Assembly: GCA_035299065.1 (NCBI GenBank)
Contig: DATGXI010000006.1
Location: forward strand, 1-48,721
Direction: 5' to 3'
From: DASPJQ01 sp035299065
Lineage (GTDB): Bacteria > Bacteroidota > Bacteroidia > Flavobacteriales_D > UBA2798
Length of the DNA stretch: 48,721 nucleotides
Below, piece after piece: positions 1 to 8,271 of this stretch. Position numbers and translations under genes: made by a program. Under the pieces are notes generated by a model. The model saw only the letters and a program-made list of their open reading frames with translations. It did no database searches and was not told the DNA's origin. Positions within the stretch are counted from its first letter, which is position 1, and each line of letters opens with the position of its first letter.

Positions 1-196
1 AACTTTCGTTGATCTGATTTAGCTTTTTTTGACACGGCTTGTCTTAAATCGGGAAAATATTCTTCCTGTGAAAAATATTTTTTTTTGCGGCTTCTTATTT
101 CTCAAAGGCTCGCTTTCTCGTTATAAACGCATAACCGGCCATACATAAAAAACAAAAACAAGGGAATACTGTTTGATGTGGTAGTGGTAAAAAAAT
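1..196. other. Left-edge intergenic DNA
   Basis: AT-rich stretch with several poly-T runs. I see no reading frame with coding character, no clear terminator hairpin and no RNA gene. It presumably contains the promoter of the following plus-strand gene, but I cannot pick a convincing -33/-7 pair. Confidence 0.4.
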
Positions 197-715
197 ATGC
201 AGAACGAAAAAGATCATATCAAAAACCTGGAAAGCCGCGAGGCCATTGCCAAATTAAAAGAACTGGTTGAAGACGCACATGTATGCCTGTTTGGCACCAA
301 TGTCATCAGCGGCCCTCCAACGCAACGCCCCATGAGCCCTATTCATACCGATGAATTTGGTGTGCTGTGGTTTTTCAGCAACATCAACAGCGATAAAAAC
401 AAAGAAATTGGGCAAAATGCAAAAGTCCAGCTTTCATTTATCAATACCTCAAAAAATGAATTTTTATGCATAAATGGAAACGCTGAAGTTGTGGTTGACC
501 AGCAAAAATTCAAAGCGTTATGGAAACCCATTGTGCAGGCATGGTTCAAGGGCGGAGATACCGATCCTGAATTGTCACTCATTAAAGTTACGCCACTTGA
601 TTCTTATTACTGGGACACAAAACACGGTAAAATGATAGCCATGATCAAAACGCTTGCGTCCATGGTAAGTGGTAAGGTAATGGACGATGGTGTTGAAGGT
701 AAATTAACCATTTAA
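197..715 (+). CDS. Pyridoxamine 5'-phosphate oxidase-like (general stress protein 26 type) FMN-binding protein
   Basis: A 172-residue cytoplasmic protein with the split-barrel flavin-binding fold of the general stress protein 26 group. The visible pattern is typical: a leading helix, then 'HVCLFGTN', the 'RPMSP' strand that follows the thiol/redox strand in this family, 'LWFFSNINSDKN' and 'VQLSFINTSKNEFLCINGNAE'. Members usually bind FMN or F420-like cofactors, and few have a proven reaction; they are often induced by stress. There is no signal peptide. The length matches the family. The stop overlaps the stop of the convergent amidohydrolase gene by four bases, so the two genes have essentially no intergenic terminator. 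The family assignment is firm; the substrate is unknown. Confidence 0.8.
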   Translation: MQNEKDHIKNLESREAIAKLKELVEDAHVCLFGTNVISGPPTQRPMSPIHTDEFGVLWFFSNINSDKNKEIGQNAKVQLSFINTSKNEFLCINGNAEVVVDQQKFKALWKPIVQAWFKGGDTDPELSLIKVTPLDSYYWDTKHGKMIAMIKTLASMVSGKVMDDGVEGKLTI

Positions 716-2901
716 GGCTGATTTTTTTTTGCGTTGATATCTTCCATAGCCTTATTGCATTCAGCGGCTTTGGTTTTATCGCCCTTTAAACCATATACTT
801 CACTTAGGTTTTTGTAGTATTTCACAAGCTCCTTGTGTGCGGGGCCCCGTTGCTTAATTTTATTGGACAGGGCCATAGAGTAATAGGTAACGGCATTGTC
901 ATATTCCTTTTTTTCCTTGTAGGTATGCCCAAGGTTGTAGTAGGATTCTGCCACCTCAGGGCTATCATTACCGTATAATTTCCCGCGAATGTTCATGGCC
1001 TTTAAGTGTACTTCAAGTGCTTGCTCATAGTTTTCAATACCACGGTATACAGTTCCCAAATTACCATAACTGGTAGCCACATCGCTATGCAGCTCACCTT
1101 GTTTTTCAATACGAACATTCAAGGCCTTGTTGTGATAATACAAAGCAAGGTTTGTTTTTTCGATTGCATTGTACACAACCCCCATATTTAGCCAGGTGGT
1201 GGCAATTTCAAGGTTTGAGGTATCGTTTAGGCTTTTGCTGTATGCCACGGCTTTTCCCAAACGTTCAAGGGCTTCGTCATACTTGTCCTGCCTTACCAGA
1301 ATGGCTCCTGCTTTATTCCAGGCGCCCATTAACCCATTATAATTTTTACTTTGGTTAAATTCATTTTCGGCCTTGCTGCAAAACAACAGGGCACTGTCAG
1401 GTTTCGCAGTCAATCGGTAATTTTCAGCCTGTTCAAGGTAAACACGACCAACCGAATCATGGGGCGTTTTGTATTTAAACGCAGCTCGTGCATTCAACAA
1501 AAATTCATCCAGCTGAGCCCGCGAATAATATTTTCCTTCTTTAAAAACAGCCTCAATTTTACGTGTGTTTTTAATATCCGTTAACGGATTTGCGTTAAGT
1601 AAAACCAGGTTGGCATGTTTGTTTTTTTCAATGGTTCCGTATTGTGCAAAAATGCCCATGTATTTTGCGGTATTTATTGTTGCTGTTTGCAAAGCATCAA
1701 ACGGTGACAGGCCGGCTTTAACAAAACATTCCAGCTCATTGTGAAGCGAAAAGCCCTGTACCAAAAACCATTCAGGTGAATCAGAACCGGCCATCAGCGG
1801 AACACCCTTTTTCCAAAGTTCATACGTTATTTTATTCCTTAATTCCACAAATTTTTGCCTGCGCTCCAGCGAGGGTGCATTTTTCCAGTAGTGTTCACGT
1901 GTTCCATAACGGTCCTCTTTTAATGCTGCGGGTATATATAAATAATCAGGTGAATTTTTTATTTCTTCATCCGTTTGCCCTGTTCCAAATGAACTATGAA
2001 GAAAATAATTGGTTGGGGTTACTGAAATGCCGGCTTTTTTAACCATGTTAACCAGCACTGGTATTTTTGATGCGTCAAGCTGATCAACCGTTTCCCAGGC
2101 TTTTGCATTCCATATACTTGTACCCGAAATACTTTTTCCTTCATTTGCATTTGCATCTTTCAATAAAATTTCAAGGAATTCATCGTAATGCTCTACTTGC
2201 TGTTTTGCGTTTAATGCGTTGGGCAATTTTACATCGGGACCAATATGACCTGTTACTTTCATGCCCTGCTTGCGTGCTTCGTCCACTGCAGCTTTGTAAA
2301 CAGTTTCTTTTACAAAAAACGTTATTTTGATTTCATCATACCCTTGTTTTTTACTTTCAACAACGGCCTGCCTGGCTTCATTTTCATTGGTTACCACGTA
2401 CGCTAGTTTACGCCCAGGCCAGGGCCATTCGCCCACAAATTGAGGACTTACCACCTTAAGCGAAGGACCATTCCATTTACCTGATTGAATGTTATTCTTT
2501 GTATTTAAATATTCTTTGTCGCCACACATTACACGCGCATGCGTTACACCATTGGCCAGCATGACTTCCGCTTCATGTTGTGCCGTGCCATCAATACCCT
2601 GTTCATAATAAAAATGCACATGCATATCCATCAAACCGGGTACAAGGTATTTATTGGCACCGTCAATAACGGTTGTGTTTTCAACAGCCTTGATTTTTCC
2701 CGAGGGGGCTATTTGCTTTATAATTTCATTTTGAATCCACACGTCATGGTCATTCATCACTTTTTGTGAATTCATGGAAATAACGTTTACGTGTTTTATT
2801 AGATAATTATGATCATCCGAAAAAGCAGGAAACAACATCCCTAAAAAAATTAAAACAAATACAGGAATGCTTTTTTTTGGTATAAAAACGATTTGGTTCA
2901 T
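712..2901 (-). CDS. Exported amidohydrolase fused to C-terminal TPR repeats
   Basis: A 729-residue protein in two halves. Residues 1-28 form a signal peptide. Residues 33-460 are a metal-dependent amidohydrolase of the imidazolonepropionase/prolidase-like kind with what looks like a full ligand set: HVH at 94-96, a candidate bridging Lys192, His219, His238 and Asp374 in 'MAGSDSPEW'. Residues 480-729 are about five 42-residue TPR units of the kinesin-light-chain style ('YGNLGTVYRGIENYEQALEVHLKA'-like, shown here only by pattern). The family hydrolyses amide or ester bonds in cyclic or peptide substrates; the substrate here cannot be read from sequence. Export plus a TPR tail suggests a periplasmic enzyme held in a complex. 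It is followed on the same strand by no gene, and its stop overlaps the convergent neighbour. Confidence 0.82.
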   Translation of the reverse strand: MNQIVFIPKKSIPVFVLIFLGMLFPAFSDDHNYLIKHVNVISMNSQKVMNDHDVWIQNEIIKQIAPSGKIKAVENTTVIDGANKYLVPGLMDMHVHFYYEQGIDGTAQHEAEVMLANGVTHARVMCGDKEYLNTKNNIQSGKWNGPSLKVVSPQFVGEWPWPGRKLAYVVTNENEARQAVVESKKQGYDEIKITFFVKETVYKAAVDEARKQGMKVTGHIGPDVKLPNALNAKQQVEHYDEFLEILLKDANANEGKSISGTSIWNAKAWETVDQLDASKIPVLVNMVKKAGISVTPTNYFLHSSFGTGQTDEEIKNSPDYLYIPAALKEDRYGTREHYWKNAPSLERRQKFVELRNKITYELWKKGVPLMAGSDSPEWFLVQGFSLHNELECFVKAGLSPFDALQTATINTAKYMGIFAQYGTIEKNKHANLVLLNANPLTDIKNTRKIEAVFKEGKYYSRAQLDEFLLNARAAFKYKTPHDSVGRVYLEQAENYRLTAKPDSALLFCSKAENEFNQSKNYNGLMGAWNKAGAILVRQDKYDEALERLGKAVAYSKSLNDTSNLEIATTWLNMGVVYNAIEKTNLALYYHNKALNVRIEKQGELHSDVATSYGNLGTVYRGIENYEQALEVHLKAMNIRGKLYGNDSPEVAESYYNLGHTYKEKKEYDNAVTYYSMALSNKIKQRGPAHKELVKYYKNLSEVYGLKGDKTKAAECNKAMEDINAKKNQP

Positions 2902-3032
2902 ACAGGTTATTGGTCAATTTTCGTACCAACACTTAACCTTTTGCTATATAGGGCAAGTTGTTTTTTGAAAAAGACTTCCTTAAGGATAAAGTGTGCGAAA
3001 ACAACAGAATAAACGGCCGTAAACGGACATTT

Positions 3033-5210
3033 TTACGCGGTGCGTTTACGGTAAACGGTAAATTCAACCCTGCGGTTTTTAGCGCGGCCATCTGGGTTGT
3101 CATTTCCATTTGAAAGTATGTTTTCTTCTATTGGTTTTTCTTCTCCCTCTGATGATACCTGCACAATGCGACTGGCATCAATGCCGTTTTTGATTAAATA
3201 GGCACGGGTGGCCTTCGCACGCCTTTCTGCCAGGCGCCTGTTGTAATCATTGCTTCCTTTTGAGTCGGTATGCCCTGCAATAGTTACGTAAACATCGGCA
3301 TTGGTACGTAAAATCTCCAGGTTCTTTTCCATTCTTGCTTTGGCTTCGGCATTTACGTTTTGGCTGTCAAAGTCAAAATATATATTCTCCAAAGCCATTC
3401 CAACATCCACTTTTTCCAACTCGTCCATACCAACACCTAAAGGAAAATCGGGGTTGGTTTTATGGCTGCCATTTTTATTTCCACTTACATTGCTACTCTT
3501 ATTCCCGTTGGTATTGCTATTGTTATTTTTATTTAAAGCAGCCAGGGCATCTTCTTTGGCTTTTTTCTCAGCAGCTATCTTATTTGCCGCATACAATGAA
3601 TCCCTGAAGTGCCTGTCATACACTGTTATTTTTTTTGATACGCAAAAATTATAACGTCCACCTTCATCCTCGCCTATTGCTTCCACTTCAAGTGTATAAT
3701 TTCCTTCTTTTGTAAAAGCATGCAGGTATTCATTCCCTTGCACGGGGTCAGGGTCGCCTCCTCTTACTTTCCAGAAATAATGCGAAAAATCAAGTTCTTT
3801 TGTTTTGATTTCAAAAACAGCTTCTTCTCCTAAATCAACAGTGTCCACGCTTATAATACGCACGTATTTTTCACTTTCCGCTTCAGTACAATTACCAAAA
3901 ATGGGCTCAATGCTTTCATCAAACGTATAAATATCCATATTACCGTAACCGCCAGGACGCGATGATGAGAAAAATATTCTACCATTATCCCTTTCACTCA
4001 TTTGAAAATAAATATCGTCACCAGGTGAATTAAATGGCTCGCCAACGTTTACGGGTTTTGACCACGATCCATCGTTTTCTTTATAACAATAATAAATATC
4101 ATATTCTCCAAAACCAGGATGACCTTTTGACGAAAAATACAACCTGCTTCCATCTGCAGTTACATAAGGGCTGTCCTCGTTAGCGGTGGTGTTTACTTTA
4201 TCACCCAGGTTTTGCGGGCTATTCCAATTACCATTCGCGTCCTTGCTTATGCTGTATAAATCAAATCCACCCTTTCCACCTTTTGCATCTGATGAAAAAA
4301 TTATGGTTTTTGCATTGGCTGCATAGCAGGCATGACGCTGGTGTTTCCCAAAATTTATGTCTTTTGGAAGCATTACCGGCTCAGACCATACATCACCTTT
4401 CAATGTCGAATACCACAACTTGTTTTTTTTGTATAAAAACACGGTGTCATTTGTAATTGAGTTACCCACTATGGCATCATGGTAATCAGAATTGCTGAAG
4501 GGTTTGTATTTTTCACTTTGCTGCAAGGGTTTAAGGTTTGACCATTTTTTGCCCCAACCTTTTGCCAAATAAACATCTTCATGGTACTGGTAATCCCATG
4601 AAAATTCACCCATATTGTTTTCGCTCCTGCGTGTGTATAAGATGGAGGAATCAGATGCAAAAAAAGCTGCGCAATACTCGGCCGAAGTTGAATTGATGGA
4701 TGGCCCCAGGTTAATGGCCTTGCCACTAAATGCCTTGTATTCGTAAGTAGCCGCAAAGTCGCATTGCTTTTGTTTGGTTACAAGTACCTGTGCAAGCGCA
4801 TCTCCATTCTTATCCTTTTTTAACCCACGTTTAAAAACACTGTAATATTTTTTTGCGTTTTCATAATCACCAAGGCGTTGGTATGATGTGCCCAGTTGAT
4901 AATACAATTCATAAACCGTATCACGGCCGTGACAGGTGGTAGCTTTTTGAAGAAATGGCAAAGCCTTTTCATGATCGGCCCACACTTCTGTAAAATACAG
5001 TCCAAATTGAAAATTTGCCTCGAAACTAGTTGGATTTATAGCAATGGCTTTTCGAAAAGTTTCCTCAGCCTTTGAAAATTCATAAGCATTCAGGTATTTC
5101 TGAGCTTTTTTAATCAGTTTATCTTCCTCTTTGCTTTTAGGACGCAACATGGCATGCGCATTTACGCTGCATACAAGTAAAAGAAGTAAAATGGCGAAGC
5201 CTCTCATCAT
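3033..5210 (-). CDS. PorE-like OmpA-family protein: TPR, beta-propeller, PKD-like, OmpA C-terminal
   Basis: A 725-residue exported protein. It has a signal peptide (1-20), TPR repeats (about 30-150), PD40/WD40-like propeller blades (about 165-450, with repeated 'TRRSENNMG', 'FSSDAKGGKGGFDLY', 'YFSSKGHPGFGEYDIYY' and 'FFSSSRPGGYGNMDIYTF' signatures), a PKD-like strand region (about 455-545), an Asn/Ser/Lys-rich linker and an OmpA C-terminal peptidoglycan-binding domain (600-725, 'YFDFDSQNV', 'IAGHTDSKGSNDYNRRLAERRA'). The architecture resembles T9SS protein PorE, which tethers the secretion machine to peptidoglycan, but PorE has a carboxypeptidase-regulatory domain where this one looks PKD-like. 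Bacteroidota carry several such paralogues, so 'PorE-like' is a class name and not a claim of orthology. Confidence 0.85.
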   Translation of the reverse strand: MMRGFAILLLLLVCSVNAHAMLRPKSKEEDKLIKKAQKYLNAYEFSKAEETFRKAIAINPTSFEANFQFGLYFTEVWADHEKALPFLQKATTCHGRDTVYELYYQLGTSYQRLGDYENAKKYYSVFKRGLKKDKNGDALAQVLVTKQKQCDFAATYEYKAFSGKAINLGPSINSTSAEYCAAFFASDSSILYTRRSENNMGEFSWDYQYHEDVYLAKGWGKKWSNLKPLQQSEKYKPFSNSDYHDAIVGNSITNDTVFLYKKNKLWYSTLKGDVWSEPVMLPKDINFGKHQRHACYAANAKTIIFSSDAKGGKGGFDLYSISKDANGNWNSPQNLGDKVNTTANEDSPYVTADGSRLYFSSKGHPGFGEYDIYYCYKENDGSWSKPVNVGEPFNSPGDDIYFQMSERDNGRIFFSSSRPGGYGNMDIYTFDESIEPIFGNCTEAESEKYVRIISVDTVDLGEEAVFEIKTKELDFSHYFWKVRGGDPDPVQGNEYLHAFTKEGNYTLEVEAIGEDEGGRYNFCVSKKITVYDRHFRDSLYAANKIAAEKKAKEDALAALNKNNNSNTNGNKSSNVSGNKNGSHKTNPDFPLGVGMDELEKVDVGMALENIYFDFDSQNVNAEAKARMEKNLEILRTNADVYVTIAGHTDSKGSNDYNRRLAERRAKATRAYLIKNGIDASRIVQVSSEGEEKPIEENILSNGNDNPDGRAKNRRVEFTVYRKRTA

Positions 5211-5337
5211 AGCTACTTTTATAAAGTTAAGGGTTTAATGGCCAGCTACCAAATTTTTTGGTGTAAACAGATGTTGCTTTACGATCGGGTAAAAAAAGAA
5301 TATCAAGCGCTGATAACCAATATACTAGATGCATTTC

Positions 5338-6648
5338 TCAGGACTTATTTAGTCTTTCCAATGCTTTTTGAATTGATTTTTCGGTTGGTAACAATGAATT
5401 CTGAATGCGTTTTGCATACAAAATAGAATCGGTTATTTCCCTGTTCTTTTCTTCTACCAGGTCTTTTTGAAGTCCCATTTCGTGTTTTTGCACAAGAATT
5501 ATTCTATTTGATTTTCGTTTAGCGATATAACTTCTGAGAATTAAAAAAGCCAAAACAACCATGACCGCAAATCCTCCAATAAAAATATTTTTCATGGTTT
5601 GTTCTTTTTCCGACTCAGCTTTTGAGCGCATGGCTTCCTTTTCAATTTTTTCGGTTTCATATTTTGTTTGCATTTCGGCAAGCTGCTTTGAATTTTCAGT
5701 ATTAAACAGGGAGTCTTTAATAGCGCTGTACAATACATGGTAATGGTAAGCTTGTTGAAATGCGTTTGTTTTTGCGTAACTTAAAGCAAGCGACTGATAG
5801 CTATAACTCATGTAGGTTTGCAGGTTGTTTTTAACCGAGCTGTCAAGGCTTAATTTGTAATACGGTATGGCTTCACGGTATTTTCGCTGGTAATAATACA
5901 CATCGCCAATGTCGTTATTCACCAGCGAAATTCCCATTACATCATTGTATTGGATGCAAATTGTTAATGCCTGTTTCAATTGATCAATAGCCTGGTCATA
6001 ATTTTTTAGATGCATGTTGGCAACACCCAAATTTGTGAGGGTTGATGACATGCCGGCAATGTCATTTGCTTCCTTGCGGCATTGCATTGATTTTTCATAC
6101 AATTCAGTTGCCTTGTAATATTTTTTTTGGTCCTTGTACATGGTGCCCATGTTGTTGTATGAATCACCCATGCCTTTTTTATCACCCAGTTTTTCATCTA
6201 TACCAAGTGACTTCATAAAATACGCTTCGGCCTCCACAAATTTTTCAAGGTCAAGATAAATAAGTGCAATGTTGTTATACAAAGCACCCTGCCGTTTCAG
6301 ATAAGGCGTACCGTCAAGAAGTTTAGCTGCTTTTATATATTGTTCCAGGGCCTTTGCATATTTACCCATGAAATAATAGGCTATGCCTGTATTGGTTAAT
6401 GCGCGCGTATATCCTGTGATAAAATTGAGTTTTTTACCTAGTGTTGCCGCCTGTTTCGCATAGTTGAGTGATTGTTTTGTATTGCTTGCATTCAGTTCCC
6501 ATGCAAGCAGGTTAAGCGTGTTCACCTTCATTGTGTCCTCGCCACAGGTTTCCAATATTTTTTTTAGCGAATCAGTTTTCCCCTGTGAAAATACAGTACC
6601 GGAAAAAACCAGCAGTACAAAAAAGAGGATAATTTTATTCATGAGCAA
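5338..6648 (-). CDS. TPR-transmembrane protein ending at the start of a missing SpoIIE phosphatase domain
   Basis: A 436-residue protein: signal peptide (1-21), seven or so TPR repeats (about 60-340), one transmembrane helix (about 354-373) and a cytoplasmic coiled coil. It finishes with 'DSILYAKRIQNSLLPTEK' and then 'ALERLNKS'. The 'YAKRIQ..LLP' helix normally leads straight into a SpoIIE/PP2C phosphatase in Bacteroidota TPR sensors, as in the complete gene at 41.4 kb, but here the protein stops about 20 residues later. Only 127 bp separate the stop from the next start, so no phosphatase remnant is hidden downstream. It lies 16 bp after a paralogue with the same ending, so the pair is probably co-transcribed. 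It could be a regulatory partner for a full-length phosphatase; that is inference. Confidence 0.85.
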   Translation of the reverse strand: MLMNKIILFFVLLVFSGTVFSQGKTDSLKKILETCGEDTMKVNTLNLLAWELNASNTKQSLNYAKQAATLGKKLNFITGYTRALTNTGIAYYFMGKYAKALEQYIKAAKLLDGTPYLKRQGALYNNIALIYLDLEKFVEAEAYFMKSLGIDEKLGDKKGMGDSYNNMGTMYKDQKKYYKATELYEKSMQCRKEANDIAGMSSTLTNLGVANMHLKNYDQAIDQLKQALTICIQYNDVMGISLVNNDIGDVYYYQRKYREAIPYYKLSLDSSVKNNLQTYMSYSYQSLALSYAKTNAFQQAYHYHVLYSAIKDSLFNTENSKQLAEMQTKYETEKIEKEAMRSKAESEKEQTMKNIFIGGFAVMVVLAFLILRSYIAKRKSNRIILVQKHEMGLQKDLVEEKNREITDSILYAKRIQNSLLPTEKSIQKALERLNKS

Positions 6649-6664
6649 ATTCCAATTTTTTAAA

Positions 6665-8158
6665 TTACGGTTTATTTAACCGTTCAAGCGCCTTTTGCAT
6701 ATACTTTTCATTTGGCAAAAGTGAATCCTGTATGCGCTTTGCATAAAGTATTGAGTCGGTAGTTTCCTTGTTTTTTGCTTCTACCAGCTGTTTTTGGTTT
6801 TCAATGAGTTCATTCTTGCTCTTTAACTCCCTGTTGTGTTTATCCCTTACACGCAAACTTCGCCATATAAACCAAACCAGTATAAGTACAATGCCCAACA
6901 CAGCCAGGTAAATAATTTTAATGTACTTATCACTCTCAATACGCAAGGCCTGCTTTTGCAGTTCGTTTTCCTTTTTCACCACCACATTATCCAACTCATA
7001 AATTTTATCAAAATCATCAATTGACCTGTTTACGGCAATTTGTTGGGTAGATAAAAGCGAATCGGTTGACTCAAAAAACTTTTCCAGGTATTCACTGGCT
7101 TTTTCATGGTTGTTTTGAAACATGTTGATGAGCGATAGGCCGCGGTAAGTAATTGCATCAAACCTTCGCTCTGATTTACCAATGAATTTTTCGGCTTTAT
7201 GCAGGAAAATGGCTGCGCTGTCTACTTTATTTAATTTAAAGTACATGATGCCTGCACGTGCGTAAATTTCGCCTTGTTCCTCGGGTAAATCATATTTCTT
7301 AAGCAGGTTTTCATATAGGGAAAGCCAGCTGGCAAATTCAACAGGGCGGTTTAGATCCAGGAAAATATCAAGCACCCCGTATAAAGCCATAATTTGGGTG
7401 CGCTCGTAACCATGGTGCAATGACTGGTAATAGGCCTGTTTAAAACAATGGATGGCGCTGTCGTAATTACCTTCACCCGAAAAAAAAGTTGCTTTCCTGT
7501 AGTGTAAAAAACACAAGTCATAGGCATTGGTGCTTAATTTCTGAATTCGCTTCAGGCATTTTAGAGCCTCTTGTGACTTGCCTGCTGCCGAATAAATGTA
7601 CACCATGCCATTCAGCTTATGAATAACATTATTGCTGTCAATTTTGGTTGCCAGTTCAAGCCCTTTATGGCCGTACTCAATTGCTTTTTTGTAGCGGCCA
7701 AGGTCGGCATATACCCAACCCAGGTTATGAAAAATACGTGCTTTCAGGCGCAGGTTTGCAGCTACATATTCAAGTGCCTTGTAATACAATTCAATTGCTG
7801 CAACATATTTTCCATCGTAATAAATAGCATCAGCATACATGCTGAAATAGTTGCATTTTTGTTTTACGGTGAGCTTTTTAAAGAATGTGCGCACGGTATC
7901 AAGGTGCGTTCTTACCCGGCTGTAATCGGCAACGCCCCAATAATATATTTCTGCCAGGGCAAAATGTGATTTGATGATGAGTGAATCAATTTTGGATTTT
8001 TTTGAAATTTCAAGGGCTTTTAACGCAATGTCAATTGACTCCTGGGGCTTTTTATCATAGTCAGCACTGGCCTGTGCAAGCAATTGTTCAACTTTTTTTA
8101 CAACCGCGGCTTCTTGCGCAATAGCCTTTTGGCATGTAAATACACACATGCCGAACAT
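6665..8158 (-). CDS. TPR-transmembrane protein, second phosphatase-less paralogue
   Basis: A 497-residue paralogue of the next gene: short signal sequence, TPR-like helical repeats (about 25-395), a transmembrane helix (about 414-432), a coiled coil and the same terminal block, 'DSILYAKRIQDSLLPNEK' then 'QKALERLNKP'. The catalytic SpoIIE domain expected after this helix is absent. The ATG used is the only canonical start in frame, but the signal peptide it gives is very short. The frame stays open upstream for 26 codons and would add 'RTTYKTVIVYLF', a good n-region and hydrophobic core, with no ATG, GTG or TTG there. A rare start (for example ATT) or a base error upstream is possible. It is the first gene of the pair. 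Confidence 0.8.
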   Translation of the reverse strand: MFGMCVFTCQKAIAQEAAVVKKVEQLLAQASADYDKKPQESIDIALKALEISKKSKIDSLIIKSHFALAEIYYWGVADYSRVRTHLDTVRTFFKKLTVKQKCNYFSMYADAIYYDGKYVAAIELYYKALEYVAANLRLKARIFHNLGWVYADLGRYKKAIEYGHKGLELATKIDSNNVIHKLNGMVYIYSAAGKSQEALKCLKRIQKLSTNAYDLCFLHYRKATFFSGEGNYDSAIHCFKQAYYQSLHHGYERTQIMALYGVLDIFLDLNRPVEFASWLSLYENLLKKYDLPEEQGEIYARAGIMYFKLNKVDSAAIFLHKAEKFIGKSERRFDAITYRGLSLINMFQNNHEKASEYLEKFFESTDSLLSTQQIAVNRSIDDFDKIYELDNVVVKKENELQKQALRIESDKYIKIIYLAVLGIVLILVWFIWRSLRVRDKHNRELKSKNELIENQKQLVEAKNKETTDSILYAKRIQDSLLPNEKYMQKALERLNKP

Positions 8159-8271
8159 GAATAAGTAAACAATGACTGTTTTGTATGTTGTGCGAAAAAA
8201 AATGGTGTATGCTTTGCTTAAAAATACAGAATAGATTTAAATAAGGCCGATAAAAAATAAAGGCCTGTTCT

